Assembly (NCBI RefSeq): GCF_051020955.1
Contig: NC_135019.1
Coordinates: 11,367,501 to 11,431,500 of the forward strand
Reading direction: 5' to 3'
Length of the DNA: 64,000 bases
DNA from: Megalopta genalis
Lineage: Eukaryota; Arthropoda; Insecta; Hymenoptera; Halictidae
Below are positions 34,791 through 47,579 of the stretch, piece by piece. The notes beneath the pieces were generated by a model. It searched no databases and had not been told where the DNA came from. It worked only from the letters and a program-made list of their open reading frames with translations. The position numbers and the translations under genes are program-made. Position 1 is the first letter of the stretch; each line of letters opens with the position of its first letter.

Positions 34791-35449
34791 TTCTGTCGAA
34801 TAATTCTTCATCTTTTGTACGAACAAATTATACGAATAAATTATTCGAATGGAGATTGTAAAACGGTGTCAATAACAATATCATTTAGATAAATTTTTGT
34901 TCGATTGGATAAACCCGATAATTTTAGCGTGAATTAGCAGAGAAGCTCGATCGGTACGGTGCCTGAAGAAGTACTTCAAGGTCGCGTTGCGAGAACACCG
35001 TTTCAGTTTTGGTAGCCGAGTTCGCAGCGAAGTCTCCGTAACTCGCGGGACTTCCCTCGTACCTTGTTGCCACGTCGACCATTCGTCGACTCACGGATTC
35101 GATTACCGCCGCTAATTTGTTGTTGTCAGTTTCAGAGCTCCGCGGAAGCAGCGGGTGCCTGTCTCTTTCGACCGAAAGCTCCGGAGCCGAGCGGCGCCTA
35201 CAGCTCTCGCCATACGCGTTACGAATGATTAAACGGGACTGGGTAACGAATGGCTTCGGGAAAACTCGTTTACATCCACGCAGTTTCCCCGTCTGTCCCT
35301 TCACGCCGGTGCCTTACTGCTGGATCGAAATCACCGATCCTTTCCGAGCAAATAGAGTCGCGGGCTAGCCGTGGTTTATTTTCCGCCAGCAGACAGAAGT
35401 ACGTATAACGACGAAACTACCCGACAGAGTTTTATTCAATTTTTGGTAT

Positions 35450-36892
35450 ATCTCTAGCGCTTAGCGCTTCATGCGTTTCTCGAGTACTAACTAGCTGCAA
35501 CTCCGGCACATTTTTAGAGCAAAGCGCTTGAGATAAAGGAGGTCTTATTTTCAGCGGAAAAGTTTGCACGTCCTTGCGAAAGCGTTTGATTTTATTCATT
35601 TTATGTTGCTAAGTACAAAAATCGGCAAAAAATGTTTTAATCGTAATGGTATCTACTTAACATTGTGCGAGGTCGGTGCATCGACATCGTGAATTGTGAC
35701 CGAAATTTCCAAGCAGCAAATGCATCCTCATCGAAATGGGTAAATTTACTATTAATGATGTTCTTCACAATTCTTAAATAAATATATTTCTCGTGTTCTT
35801 TGACGCGATTTATTATAAAGTTAGCATCGCGAATCGTCTGTTGAATTCTGTTTGGATACGGAATTATTGAAATCAAAATATCTTTTGTGTGAGTTTGCCG
35901 GAATATTTTTATTAGTTAATCTTCACTGGAATCGGCTCGATTAATAATTAAATTAAATTAAAAATTAGTAAATATTCTTCGGACGTTCTAAAATAAAGTT
36001 GAACAGCGTTTTTCTGAAAAATATCACTACCAGCAACTCCGGCACATTTTTGGAGGAAAGCGCCTGAGATAAAGGAAGTCTTATTTTCAGCGGAAAAGAT
36101 TGCACGTCCTTGCGAAAGCGTTTGATTTGATTCATTTTATGTTGCTAAGTACAAAAATCGGCAAAAAATGTTTTAATCATAATGGTATCTACTTAACATT
36201 GTGCGAGATCGGTGCATCGACATCGTGAATTGTGACCGAAATTTCCAAGCAGCAAATGCATCCTCATCGAAACGGGTAAATTTACTATTAACGATATTCT
36301 TCACAATTCTTAAATAAATATATCCCTCATGTTCTTTGACGCGATTTATTATAAAATTAGCATTGCGAATCGTCTATTGAATTCTGTTTGGATACGGAAT
36401 TATTGAAACAAAAATATCTTTTGCGCGAGTTTGCCGGAATTATTTTATTGTTAATCTTCGCTGGAATCGGCTCGATTAATAATTAAATTAAATTAAAAAT
36501 TAGTAAATATTCTTCGGACGTTCTAAAATAAAGTTGAACAGCGTTTTTCTGAAAAATATCACTACCAGCAACTCTGGCACATTTTTGGAGGAAAGCGCCC
36601 GAGATAAAGAAAGTCTAACTTTGAGCGGAAAAGATCACACGTCCTTGTGAAAGCGTTTGATTTTATTCATTTTATGTTGCCAAGTATAAAAATGGGCAAA
36701 AAATATTTTAATCGTAATGGTACACACGCTAAGCACGTTTTTACTGCAAATAACAATTGCCAACGTCGACAAAAACATAGCATCTTCGGTGTAATCATGC
36801 TAAAAACATTGGGCTCCGCAGCAGAGCTTTCGGATTTACGGAACAAATGACGGATGTCTCCATAGCGGAGCCAACGGAGCGCTAAGGGCTAG
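35450..36892. mobile_element. piggyBac family A relic (A4) with 534 bp internal tandem
   Basis: The left end has GCGTTTCTCGAGTACT and CAACTCCGGCACATTTTT; the right end has CGGAGCGCTAAGGGCTAG, as in family A, but the TTAA targets are decayed. The family ORF is missing. Instead a unit of about 534 bp starting at CAACTCCGGCAC is repeated at 35499, 36033 and, truncated, 36569. The unit includes sequence absent from A1-A3 (around ATTGTGACCGAAATTTCC), so foreign DNA was captured before amplification. Confidence 0.65.
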
Positions 36893-38390
36893 ATTTGGAG
36901 TTAGGAGATAGCGAAAGAGATTTCGAGATGATGGACACACAGATACTTGGGAAATATGCATGTGTTTCTTGTAGCGACGGAGAGAAAAGTTTTCCAACTT
37001 TTGAAAGGTTCATCGACTGTGAAGATGTTCATTTGTATCTAGTTCTACTGCATAGTTTTCAACGAAAAAATTTGTACATGTTCTCTGTACGTCAGATAAA
37101 TGTTTCCAAAAGTTTCGCAAAGATATGCCACGTAGTTTCTAGAAAAAAAATTCTCGAACCTTACTTTCATCCAAGTTCTGCGTTAAAACCTTGAAATCTT
37201 GATCTCGATCTTTGACGAGTTGTAATTTCACGAGGAAAAATCGTACGACATTCTACCCGGGCTCATTTTAAAGAGCAAAGTCTCCTCTTTCGTGGCGCTA
37301 TCTGAAATTAACGCGGAGCTCCCATGACACTAAGAGTCGGAGCGAAGAGTCGGTACATCCACCATTCGGAAACCGGCGTCTTCTTCCCAATTGAATCACC
37401 GTGCACCAATTTGCCCTCGTTTCCCAGGTAAATCGGGCGAAACTCGCCGACACACCTGTCTAATATTTGCGTCGTCGACACCGAGCACCGTCAGAAAATT
37501 CCCGAGCAGAGCTGTTCGCGGCGTCGTCGGGTCGAACCCGCGAAGATACCGAGCGCGAACAAATATTTGGCGAACCGTACGCGAGACAGCCGTTTTCGGT
37601 TAATTGTCGGTCCTCGCCTCGCCCCGCCCCGCCGCGCCAAGTTCCCGGAATCTTTCCGCGAGGAAAACAGCCACGTTTCATTAGCGTTTCGCGAACGAAG
37701 GCTAATTCCGCGGGGCCGGCAGAATTTATTTCAATTTCCGCGGCGCCGGGCTCCGGCAGGACCGTCTGCCCCGCCCAGCCGGCTCCTCCTTTCTCTTTTT
37801 TCTCGCGGTTCCTTGGCCGCGGAAGCGGGAATTGGCGCGCGCCTTGGCCCGAGATATAATATAAATATAATCGCGCGTTCCGCGGAACTTTCGTGTTCTC
37901 GCGTGCTCCGGCCGGTTTAATTAATATATCCGCCGTATCTCGCGGCGCGATGGCGAACTTCTCCCCAAGGCCATCGGGGAAAAAATGGCTCTTCCGCGTT
38001 AATGTAGGTCGATTACCTGCGACTCGATATCTCGCCGCCGGTGTTTTCTGAAACGCTTCGGGAAAATGGCGCACCGCGACGCCGGATAAATCTTAGCGCC
38101 GCGAAATATCGAGCACCGCGAACCTGTCCCCGAAGACGAGTCGCGCGATAATGAAGATGGATCCGCGATCGACTACGGCGAAAAATTGTATTTGCTCCGA
38201 GGGCATGTATTCTCGCCCCACAAATCGCTCAGGTTGTTACCCTGCAGCTGCCGTCGCCTCGTCCATCGGTGATCATTTTTTGGGGGGGTTGGTTTGCAAC
38301 TGAAACGCTACTTTATTGTACTCAATGTTCATCGAGCAGATTTTACTGGAGACTAAATGTAGGTCTCTTTCTATGTTTTAATAGTTACGA

Positions 38391-38579
38391 TACATTCTCC
38401 CTTGATTGAATCTCAGCTTGGAAACAAAAATGAACGATTTTGTAAAAGGAGGTACGATTATAGTTGTTGACGATCGGTAACTATAGAGACGAGGTGCAAG
38501 GCTCGAATAATCGTATCTCTTCTTCCTAAATTGCCCGTTTCTGTGTACAAGCTGCGGGTCAATTAGGGAGAATTTACTG
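38391..38579. mobile_element. MITE-A copy, left end decayed
   Basis: The right end GGGAGAATTTACTG is intact; the left end reads ACATTCTCCCTTGATTG. The GAGGTACGATTATAG / AATAATCGTATCTC arms are present with a short deletion. Confidence 0.75.
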
Positions 38580-38688
38580 TAACTGTTATAATCTCTTTGA
38601 AAAGTGCGAAAGTTGCTGGAATTATATTCTATAGATATGTTTGATTTCCATCATATTTTGTTTAAATGGAACGCATTTATAAAATATG

Positions 38689-39053
38689 CAGGGTGTCCTA
38701 AAAATGTCTCGCAATCCGAAAGTGACGGGTTTCTCGGGTCATTTGAAGCAACTTTTTCCTTTACAACAGTTTTCTCCGAGGCACCGTTAACGAGTTATTA
38801 ATGAAAAACAGTGCAAGATGGGAGGCGAGATCAGCTGGTGCGAGGCGACCGAGCCAATGAGTGGAACTGGGCTTCGTGCGTTGGTTGGCTGGGCCGCCGC
38901 GCGTCGGCCGTACTCGATTCTTATTGGTCACTGTTTTTCGTTAATAACTCGTCAACGGTGCCTCGAAGAAAATTTTTGTAGAGGAAGAAGTTGCTTCAAA
39001 TGATCCGAGGAACCTGCCATTTCCGGATTGCGAGACATTTCTGAGACACCCTG
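38689..39053. mobile_element. MITE-B copy
   Basis: Begins CAGGGTGTCCTAAAAATGTC and ends TTTCTGAGACACCCTG. The core carries GGCGACCGAGCCAATGAGTG. 365 bp, most similar in layout to the copies at 11725 and 14028. Confidence 0.8.
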
Positions 39054-39577
39054 TATAATTTAATACAAAATATAATAGTTACTATGCAACAGATACTCAT
39101 CATGACAGTAAAGCAAACATACAAAGTTTTTAAATCGTTGCATAAATCATTGTATTTTATTTGAGTTTAGTTTATTGTATTTTATTCTATTCTGTTTTAT
39201 TTTATTTTCTTGTTTTATTGTGTTTGTTTTGTTTCACTATCACGTATTAACATCATCGGGGATTCAAAACGCAATTGTAACATAAATTTACAAGATCTCA
39301 ACCATATAGTTTAGCAATATCCCTAAGCCAATAATATCCCAAAGAACTAAGCTGACCAAAGGCTTAAAAACTGTAGAATTTTCTGAACCATAATTGCGAA
39401 GTCCCTGCATTGAAAACCTAATAGTAAAACTTGCTCGTATTTGTATCGTTTCTTAAAAGAACGTAGCCTACGAATTTAAGAAACAAAAGTAATTAGCATA
39501 GTGTCTCATGTATCATGTAACCCCAGCAGCAATGCAGCAACAATAAACATTGTAAAAGAATGTACGATCTTCCGTAT

Positions 39578-40029
39578 TGTGGCGGACCAGACATAAAAAG
39601 CCACGTCCTCCAAAAGCGGGGTGTGCAGATGCCTTTTTCGGGTTTTCCCGACGCAAGGCGTACACACCGCCATAAAACAATAAAAACGTTGGGACACAGC
39701 TTCGGACCTTAGGTTCCGGATCACCTCGGTCGGAAAATCTTCGGGAAAGGCCTTCGCCCTTCCCAAGGACCTTCCCTTACCGATTTCAATACGCTCTCCC
39801 CAATAAATACGAGGACCTCTCGACCGGGAGACGTTAGTTAGCTAATTTTCCTCCGACTCTCGACGTGTTCGTATTTCTGTCTCATCCGTTACTCGCTTAC
39901 CTTTACCTTTTACACACTGTACCCCATCGCCTTTTTGTTACAAGTTATATTAAAGTTCTCGTTATATAAAACCAAAAAAACTCTCTCGGATTATTTTATA
40001 TAAACCGTCGCAGTAACCCCTGCGACAAA
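39578..40029 (+). mobile_element. Possible solo LTR
   Basis: It starts TGTGGCGGACCAGACATAAA and ends near CGCAGTAACCCCTGCGACA. GTAT occurs just outside both borders (39574-39577 and 40030-40033), a possible 4 bp target duplication if the right border includes the trailing AA. The inside has promoter- and polyadenylation-like AATAAA and CCCAATAAATACG. No internal gag or pol and no second copy lies in the window, so the call rests on borders and length (about 450 bp) only. Confidence 0.4.
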
Positions 40030-40518
40030 GTATAAACTGCTGTAACGCCATACAACTCTTAGACAGAGTTCGTTTGGTCTAATTAATAAGAAGAGAAAAC
40101 GTGAACGAGTAAACTCGGCAGGCCGATCATTACACCTGGCAAATTAGCTGGTCCAGAACACAGTCCACTCGAAGAACCGGCAAGAGTGGAGGGTCGGCCC
40201 TCGTAGACCATGGAAAACCACATCATTCTGAATTCTTTTGACCATGCCCGTGTCTCCGTTGCAGGCTCCTCGAGGAAGAGCAACCTGGGGAATGACCGGG
40301 CCGCGAAGTATCGTCGAGTAGGTCGATCGGCGACGGTCTGCGGCCTCTTCATCGGCTTTGTCGCGATCGTTTTTGGCAAATTACTCGAATTAATTATGCA
40401 TTCGCCGACATGGCCGGGGTCGCGCGGGACAAACGCGCGCGTGCTTTGCATCCGAGTGGTAACCGGGGCTTCGTAGTCTGCGACGATGGACGGAGGAAGG
40501 CGAAAAATAGAAAGCGGG

Positions 40519-40556
<38 letters not shown>
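40519..40556. repeat. (GA)n microsatellite
   Basis: About 18 GA units followed by GCGAGAGAAAGAAAG. Confidence 0.95.
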
Positions 40557-40563
<7 letters not shown>

Positions 40564-41388
40564 AAGAAAGAGAGAAAAAATAAGAGTGGCGGTCGGTTTC
40601 CACGATGCCTCCGGGGGGAGCAAACAAAGGGGGGCCCGGGCACAAAGTGGACGGATAAGTGGCGGTCGAGTGGCCGTTGGTTGCTTTGGAGATTTATCAT
40701 TTAATCTTTCCGCGTCGTATTCGCGGCATTGTGGTCTCGGACGCTCGCCCCGGCCGCGGGCTAAATGCGTTTCGAGAGTCTCCACTCGTCGCGGCCAGCT
40801 CCGCCGCTATACACTTCGTCCGCGTCCTCCGTGGCTGCACCGAATGCACCCGGGGCACACGCAGACGCGTGCACTCACACGGCCGAATTTATTTCACGCG
40901 GGGACCAGCCGGCTGCAGCGTGCACCGTGGTGCATGCACACGGCCGCCTCTCGTCCCGGCTATATAAAACCGGTGCGTGCACGAATTTGCATATTAATTC
41001 GCCGGGAGTAATCCGCTTTAATGACATCTGGATTAGGGAAAACGCCGCCGGGAGATACGCGCCACCTTCCCCCGGCTGTTTCAAGAATATCCCTGGGTGT
41101 ATAAATACGTTTTCATAACCATTTTCCACTATATTAGACCGCCACATCGCGTCGCCGCTGCAGCTACGCTCGACGCGAGAAGCATAGTGACAGCTTTTCA
41201 AACGAAATAACTTCCTTTAAATTGGCCCGAATGACTTGAATCTCTTTTTCTGAGACGTTAGGCCGACCAGCTCGCTGGAGAATGTAAGTGAAAGAAATTT
41301 TGTTTACGTTGCGATTGTTTGGGATGATAACAAATTAATAATAAACAAATTAACAAATTAAATAACTGGCGAAGCAGATTAAGATATA

Positions 41389-41554
41389 CAGTAATGTCTC
41401 TTTAATTGACGCTCAGATTGTCCACGAAAATGGACAATTTAGGAAGAGGAGATACGATTATTCGAGTCTTGCGGTTCATTTTTATAGCTACGAATTGTTA
41501 ACAATTATAAAAACAAGCTGCACAATCTGAGTGTCAGTTAGGGAGACATTACTG
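41389..41554. mobile_element. MITE-A copy with internal deletion
   Basis: Starts CAGTAATGTCTCTTTAATTG and ends GGGAGACATTACTG, but about 50 bp of the right arm are missing between ACAAGCTGCA and CAATCTGAG. Confidence 0.8.
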
Positions 41555-42122
41555 TAAAACGTAAAATAATATATTGATTTAAAATATTATTTATTTAAAA
41601 TAATATGGTTGAATTTACGAATCTCAAAGATCCAAATTGTGTGAGCAATTAAGTAGCTTAAAACTGTTTCTACCAACCAACATGTGTGTTTTGCTTGTTG
41701 AACCCTATTATTCTTAAAAAACATGTAATATAAATGTATAAATAACCTATAAATTACTATTCAAGATTTATGACTAAGTACATTCATTTTACTGTATAGC
41801 GAATAAATCTCATCTGAGATTTGAAAGCTTATAATAAAAGAAAATATATAGTTGATTTTGATAGTGTAAAATAGTTTATTTATTTAAATAGCTAATTTAT
41901 TCTGATAATGTAAAACTAATATTACAATATAAGTGACCAGGATCTACAAAAGGGATGTTTTAAACTTTCGTTACAGGCACGGATACGAAAGTTGAAGAAA
42001 TATAATTGTTTAATTGTTTGATCATACGAACCGTTTACAATCCGAAATTCGTTCGCACTCATTTGAAAAAGTTGTTCCGTCTTGAAATGCTACCGACATA
42101 CATACTTCCCGCGGCGAGTATA

Positions 42123-42329
42123 CAGCAATGACTCCCTAACTGACGCTCAGATTGTGCACAAAAATGGACAATTTGTGAAGAGGAGATACGATTGTCCGAG
42201 CGCTGCACCTAGTTTTTATAATTGTTGACAATTGGTAATAAGTAATCGTAATAAGTAATCGTATCTCTCCTCTTCCCAAATTGTCCAATTTCGTGGACAA
42301 TCCGAGCGTCAATTAGAGAGGCATTACTG
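42123..42329. mobile_element. MITE-A copy
   Basis: Starts CAGCAATGACTCCCTAACTG and ends AGAGAGGCATTACTG with TA flanks. The loop contains a small duplication (AGTAATCGTAATAAGTAATC). Confidence 0.82.
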
Positions 42330-44082
42330 TACATCCAGCCACGGATTGATCCTGCAGCTTTTCATCGAGCGCTCCCGCGCGACGCTGTTAGGCCCGTCGA
42401 AATCGGTTCAACCCCATCGATCCCACCCACCGACCCCCGAGTATCTGCTCCTATAGATTTTCGAACATTAATTTGAATATTAATTCCGCGAGTAATCCCG
42501 GCTCATCCTGCCCGGATTACAGGAAATCTGTATTCTATCTGGCCCAGGTTTTATACGGTCTGTGTGCGAGGTGAGTCTGCTATTAGCGCGTGCCGGAGCG
42601 AAACGTTTAAACGGGATCGTTCCTCGACGGAAAATGTCCCAAGGATCCCGGCAGCTTCGCTACCTAAGTGGCCTAATACCGGCGGACAGTGTCGGAACGC
42701 TCGATTCTTCTTGCTCGCCGTCGCCGAACAATATTTTCTATCGCAGTTGATTAAGTCGTCTGTACCCTCTTAATTAATGGGGCCGAGCGAGGAAGCGCCT
42801 TGAGCGGAGAGCGTTCCGTCGTCAAAGGGATTCATTCGATTCAAGAAAAGACGCTCTCGTGCGAGCGGGCACTCGCGGTGGCGGCGGAGCCGGTCGCTAC
42901 AAAGCCCGACGATTCTTCCATTTTCCCCGGGATTCGACTTTCCGTAAATTTCTTTTGTCTCCCTTAAACTGCGCTCTCCCTTCCGCGCGCGAGCTGCCGG
43001 CGAATTACGCGTCGATTGTTCGCTCGTTTCCCGACATCGCGCAGGACGACGCAGAATGACGCGGCGCTGTGCGGCGCGGCACGGGCTCGTTTGCTAGCGA
43101 ACAGAAGGCGAGAAGCGTCGAGAACGCGCGTGCAAAGAGAGATTGCATTAAGGTTCCTCGGAGAAGGCTCGGTCAAAAGATTCCGCGTCGGGGGAGTCTG
43201 CGACTCGTGGAACGCGGCGAGGCGGTCCAGCGTCTCCGTCGCTCTCCCGAGGACGCGCGCGTCTTTTCTTTTTTCGGCGCGGACCTTAGCTCGCCGGAAC
43301 GGCCGCGCTTTTCATCGCGGGCCGCCGGGTTCTCTTTTTTTTCATTCGAGGCGTTGTAACGACTTCAATTTAGACGGCGCGGCGGCTCGGAGGGAGCCGG
43401 ACGGGCGTCGCGAGGAGGAAAGAAAAGCCACGACGCCGGAAGGAAGTCGATGGCGGGTCGGAAGTCGGTGAACGGCGCGCGAGGACGACGTCGGGAGCGG
43501 AACGGCCGCAAAAAGCCGGCCGGAAACGAGCCCGAACGGCGCGTTTAGCCCGGCAATTGCCGTAATACAATCGTACCCGCGCCGGATCTTCCGTCGCGCG
43601 AGGCGACTCGCGTCCTTCCCGCGCGCTTTTTCCGCTCGACTTTCTTGCGGGCCGCGTGCTTCGAGCGATAACGCGTCCGTTTGTTCCGGGCCACCGTGGA
43701 AACGACGCGACGACGACGACGACGACGGCGACGGCGACGACGGCCGCGGTCCGGAAAAAGGCGAACGGTAAATGGAGCGCGCGCCAGAAAACACGGCGAG
43801 ATTAGGGGTAGTTACGTGCCTACCGAATTTCAGACCACGCGGCCAAGTAGTTGCCTCGTGACCCGGCTCTCCGACTCGCCGGAGAGTGTAATTTGCCGGC
43901 GCGAACGCCAGAAAAATTGCGGCTGTTGACCCGACCAACAATGCGCCGAGAAAAAAAAACCGCCACTCTCTCTTTCTCCCCTTGTCACTTCGCCCGAGCT
44001 GGATACTAATTCGCGCGTGCCTCCTGCCCTCGTGGAAGCCGAACAGGTGACAGATCGACCTGAGGGAAGAAGAAGCGATATA

Positions 44083-44309
44083 CAGTAAATTCTCCCTAAT
44101 TGACCATCAGCTTGTACGTAAAAATGGCCGATTTGGGAAGAGGAGGTACGATTATTCGAGTCTTGCGCCTCGTTCTCATAATTACCGATTAGCTATACAA
44201 TTACCAACAGCTATAAAAACGAGCCTCGAGGCTCTAATAGTTGTATCTACTCTTCTCAAATTGTCCATTTCTGTTTCCAAGCTGAGGATCAATTAGGGGG
44301 AATTTACTG
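44083..44309. mobile_element. MITE-A copy
   Basis: Starts CAGTAAATTCTCCCTAATTG and ends GGGGGAATTTACTG with TA flanks. Both ends carry the AAATTCT variant. Confidence 0.85.
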
Positions 44310-44319
44310 TACTCGTCGT

Positions 44320-44800
44320 TTCACCCTTTGGAGTCTAATTTATTTTTCGCTAATTTGGGTTATATCTGAAGTCAAGTTTTACGTACATGTAGATGCTAAT
44401 AACAAGAAATGTTGATTTTATTAGTGTAGATTATCTCTTTCAGGTGCTAAGGACTGGGACATGTAAAGAAATATGCGTGTGTAGGCGGTATACACTAATG
44501 TCTCCCTAATTGTCGCCGAAATTGTACACTAAAATAGACAATTTGAGAAGAGGAGACACGATTAGTCGAGCCTTGCGACTCGTTTTATATAATTACCGAT
44601 TGTCAATAACTATAAAAACGAGCCGCGAGGCTCGAATAATCGTATCTCCTCTTCCCAAATTGTCCATCTTTGTGGACAATGTCAATTAGGGAGACATTAC
44701 TGTACTCGTGTATTGTGGAAAAACGGGATTCATTTCTCCCAATAGGCGTACAAAATACATAGATGGGACACATATGTCCCGATAGACTCTAAAGGGTTAA
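44320..44800. mobile_element. TTAA-type element hosting a MITE-A
   Basis: Left end (TTCA)CCCTTTGGAGTCTA and right end TAGACTCTAAAGGGTTAA are inverted copies. The right TTAA is intact and the left decayed. A MITE-A (44493-44702) is inserted in the middle. Non-coding. Confidence 0.6.
44493..44702. mobile_element. MITE-A copy nested in a TTAA element
   Basis: Starts CACTAATGTCTCCCTAATTG and ends GGGAGACATTACTG. The arms ACGAGCCGCGAGGCTCGAAT and complement are well conserved. Confidence 0.83.
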
Positions 44801-45169
44801 CACAATACGGTATCGGAGAACTTTTCCGCGTAGCCGTCATATCTTAAGGTTGTTGCATCATTTTACAAAAATATATTTACAATAATTATTACAAAAGTAC
44901 AAAATTTCAAATTCCAAATATTATTTACGATAATATCAGAACTAAAGTTATAGCTAGTAGTTCCTTGACCAACAATATCGTTCGAGAAACGCGGTGCGTC
45001 GATCGGGCCAAAGATAAACAACATCGTGCGAGAGACCTGGTACTCCCTTCGGGCTACGCGCGGCCAGCGCAGTCAGGAAAAGTCACAACGCGTGACTGGC
45101 CTTGCTGTTGTTTACGACGCGCGCTATTAGAACTTCAATCGTAAGTCGAGGGGTTAAGTTCTTTTTTTA

Positions 45170-45354
45170 TTAACACATTGGCCGCGGGTGTGTTCCGCCA
45201 CGGTTTAAGCGCGTAGCGGGCGAATTTCGTGGGAATTTAGTCGTTCGGTAAACATTTATACGAAACCCGCAAGTCTACCAAATACGTGCTATTACGTCAC
45301 CCGCGCTCAAGTGACAGTCTACAAACAGTACGGGTCCCGCCGTCAATGTGTTAA
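45170..45354. mobile_element. Small TTAA MITE
   Basis: Left end TTAACACATTGGCCGCGGG; right end reversed TTAACACATTGACGGCGGG. 185 bp, non-coding. Confidence 0.65.
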
Positions 45355-45477
45355 GCGTCTCTACCAACAGTATGTAAAAGACGCGTTTAAAAACAATCAA
45401 GGAAATTACTATTTTTAGTCATCCGGCATTTCACAGATCAGGAACTTAAGATTCTGTTATTTTGAAGACTTTATAAA

Positions 45478-46825
45478 AACTTCCAGAAAAGTTCCAGAAT
45501 GTCCAAAAAAGTTCCAGAAGTTCCAAAATTTCCAAAAAAGGTCCAGAAGTTCCAGAATTTCCAAAATTTCCAAAAAAGGTCCAGAAGTTCCAGAATTTCC
45601 AAAAAGGTTCCAGAAGTTCCAGAAAAGTTCCAGAAGTTCCAAAAAAGTTCCAGAAGTTCCAAAATTTCCAAAAAAGGTCCAGAAGTTCCAGAATGTCCAA
45701 AACAGTTCCAGAAGTTCCAAAATTTCCAAAAAAGGTCCAGAAGTTCCAGAATTTCCAAAAAGGTTCCAGAAGTTCCAGAAAAGTTCCAGAATTTCGAAAA
45801 AAGTTCCAAAAGTTCCAGAATTTCTAAAAAAGTTCCAAAAGTTTTAGAAGTTCCGGACAAGTTCCAGAAAAGTTCCAAAAGTTTCAGAAGTTCCAGAATT
45901 TCCGAAAAAGGTCCAGAAGTTCCAGAATTTCCAAAAAGGTTCCAGAAGTTCCAGAAAAGTTCCAGAATTTCGAAAAAAGTTTCAGAAGTTCCAGAATTTC
46001 TAAAAAAGTTCCAAAAGTTTTAGAAGTTCCGGAAAAGTTCCAGAAAAGTTCCAAAAGTTTCAGAAGTTCCAGAATTTCCGAAAAAGGTCCAGAAGTTCCA
46101 GAATTTCCAAAAAGGTTCCAGAAGTTCCAGAAAAGTTCCAGAATTTCGAAAAAAGTTTCAGAAGTTCCAGAATTTCTAAAAAAGTTCCAAAAGTTTTAGA
46201 AGTTCCGGAAAAGTTCCAGAAAAGTTCCAAAAGTTTCAGAAGTTCCAGAATTTCCGGAAAAGGTCCAGAAGTTCCAGAAAAGTTCCAGAATTTCGAAAAA
46301 AGTTTCAGAAGTTCCAGAATTTCTAAAAAAGTTCCAAAAGTTTTAGAAGTTCCGGAAAAGTTCCAGAGAAGTTCCAAAAGTTTCAGAAGTTCCAGAATTT
46401 CCGAAAAAGGTCCAGAAGTTCCAGAATTTCCAAAAAGGTTCCAGAAGTTCCAGAAAAGTTCCAGAATTTCTAAAAAAGTTCCAGAAGTTCCAGAATTTCT
46501 AAAAAAGTTCCAAAAGTTTTAGAAGTTCCGGACAAGTTCCAGAAAAGTTCCAAAAGTTTCAGAAGTTCCAGAATTTCCAAAAATGTTCCAGAAGTTCCAG
46601 AAAAATTCCAAAATTTCCAGAAGTTCCAGAAAAGTTCCAGAATTTCGAAAAAAGTTTCAGAAGTTCCAGAATTTCTAAGAAAGTTCCAAAAGTTTTAGAA
46701 GTTCCGGAAAAGTTCCAGAAAAGTTCCAAAAGTTTCAGAAGTTCCAGAATTTCCAAAAAAGTTCCAGAAGTTCCAGAAAAATTCCAAAATTTCCAGAAGT
46801 TCCAGAATTTACAAAAAAGTTCCCG
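45478..46825. repeat. TTCCAGAA satellite-like array (1.35 kb)
   Basis: Continuous short-period array of GTTCCAGAA and AATTTCCAAAAAAG variants, organised in longer blocks (for example the block with CCAAAAGTTTTAGAAGTTCC recurs about every 170-190 bp from 45835 on). Long frames on both strands (Phe/Leu/Glu/Trp-rich or Lys/Phe/Pro-rich) are by-products of a period that lacks stops. Confidence 0.95.
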
Positions 46826-47579
46826 CGACAGAATGTAGAGAGCGTATGTTTACGTCTTTCGTTCTTATCGGTAGACTTGCTAGATTGATAGGTAGGACTT
46901 GCGTATATTTACAATTTTCGTAGTCAATGGGTTAACGAATTCACGGTGAACGTGAAAGATGAAAGCTGGGGTGTTTACACCATTCCGCTGGTCGAATACG
47001 TTTTCATTGTCAATGAAATCTGGATACCGATTGAATTCATATCCGGCGACGGTCGCGCCAACCTTCCACGGTTCATTGAACACGTTTCAGACACGTCAAT
47101 GTCGTTTTACTACGAATGAATCATCCATGAACGCACATTCGATTCATCAAAACTAGAGCTCGGCTCTACTTCGTTCACTGTTTACTTTGAAAGAAATCCA
47201 GATGAAAACAATATTTACACTTTTCGTTGGGAATGAATCATCCGGGATCACGTCCAGAGCGGGAGGTCTAAATTCGACTTTAGACACAATGAATCATTTC
47301 ACCTGAAAAGCTGGCCGAAATTATTTTATTCGGTATTGCGAGAACAAAAGTACTTCGGAATGAAATAATCCTATTGTTTCCTACAATCTCGCAAACAACG
47401 CACAGGATGAATTGTATTTATTAACGTAAATAAAATGGCTTTAATACATAATTCCTTTTGTAATTAGCAATTTAATATTTCGAAGTCGTACGACGTTCCT
47501 CTATTTCTCTCTCTCATGATTATTTTTCTTCTCATGTTTCATTGGAACTTGTTTGAAAGTCTAATTAAATTCTCGTTCT

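Noticed and set aside
34194..36640. Regular spaced repeats that might be mistaken for a CRISPR array
   Set aside because: Units of 212 and 534 bp are contiguous with no unique spacers, and the genome context is animal.
37460..38074. 204-codon minus-strand frame
   Set aside because: Overlaps two plus-strand frames of similar length in GC-rich DNA. No motif recognised.
43342..43941. 199-codon minus-strand frame
   Set aside because: Very CpG-rich DNA with Arg/Ser/Ala bias and open frames on both strands. No splice or domain support.
45471..46756. Phe/Leu/Trp-rich and Lys/Phe-rich frames up to 174 codons
   Set aside because: Direct translation of the TTCCAGAA array, open in several frames at once because the repeat lacks stops.
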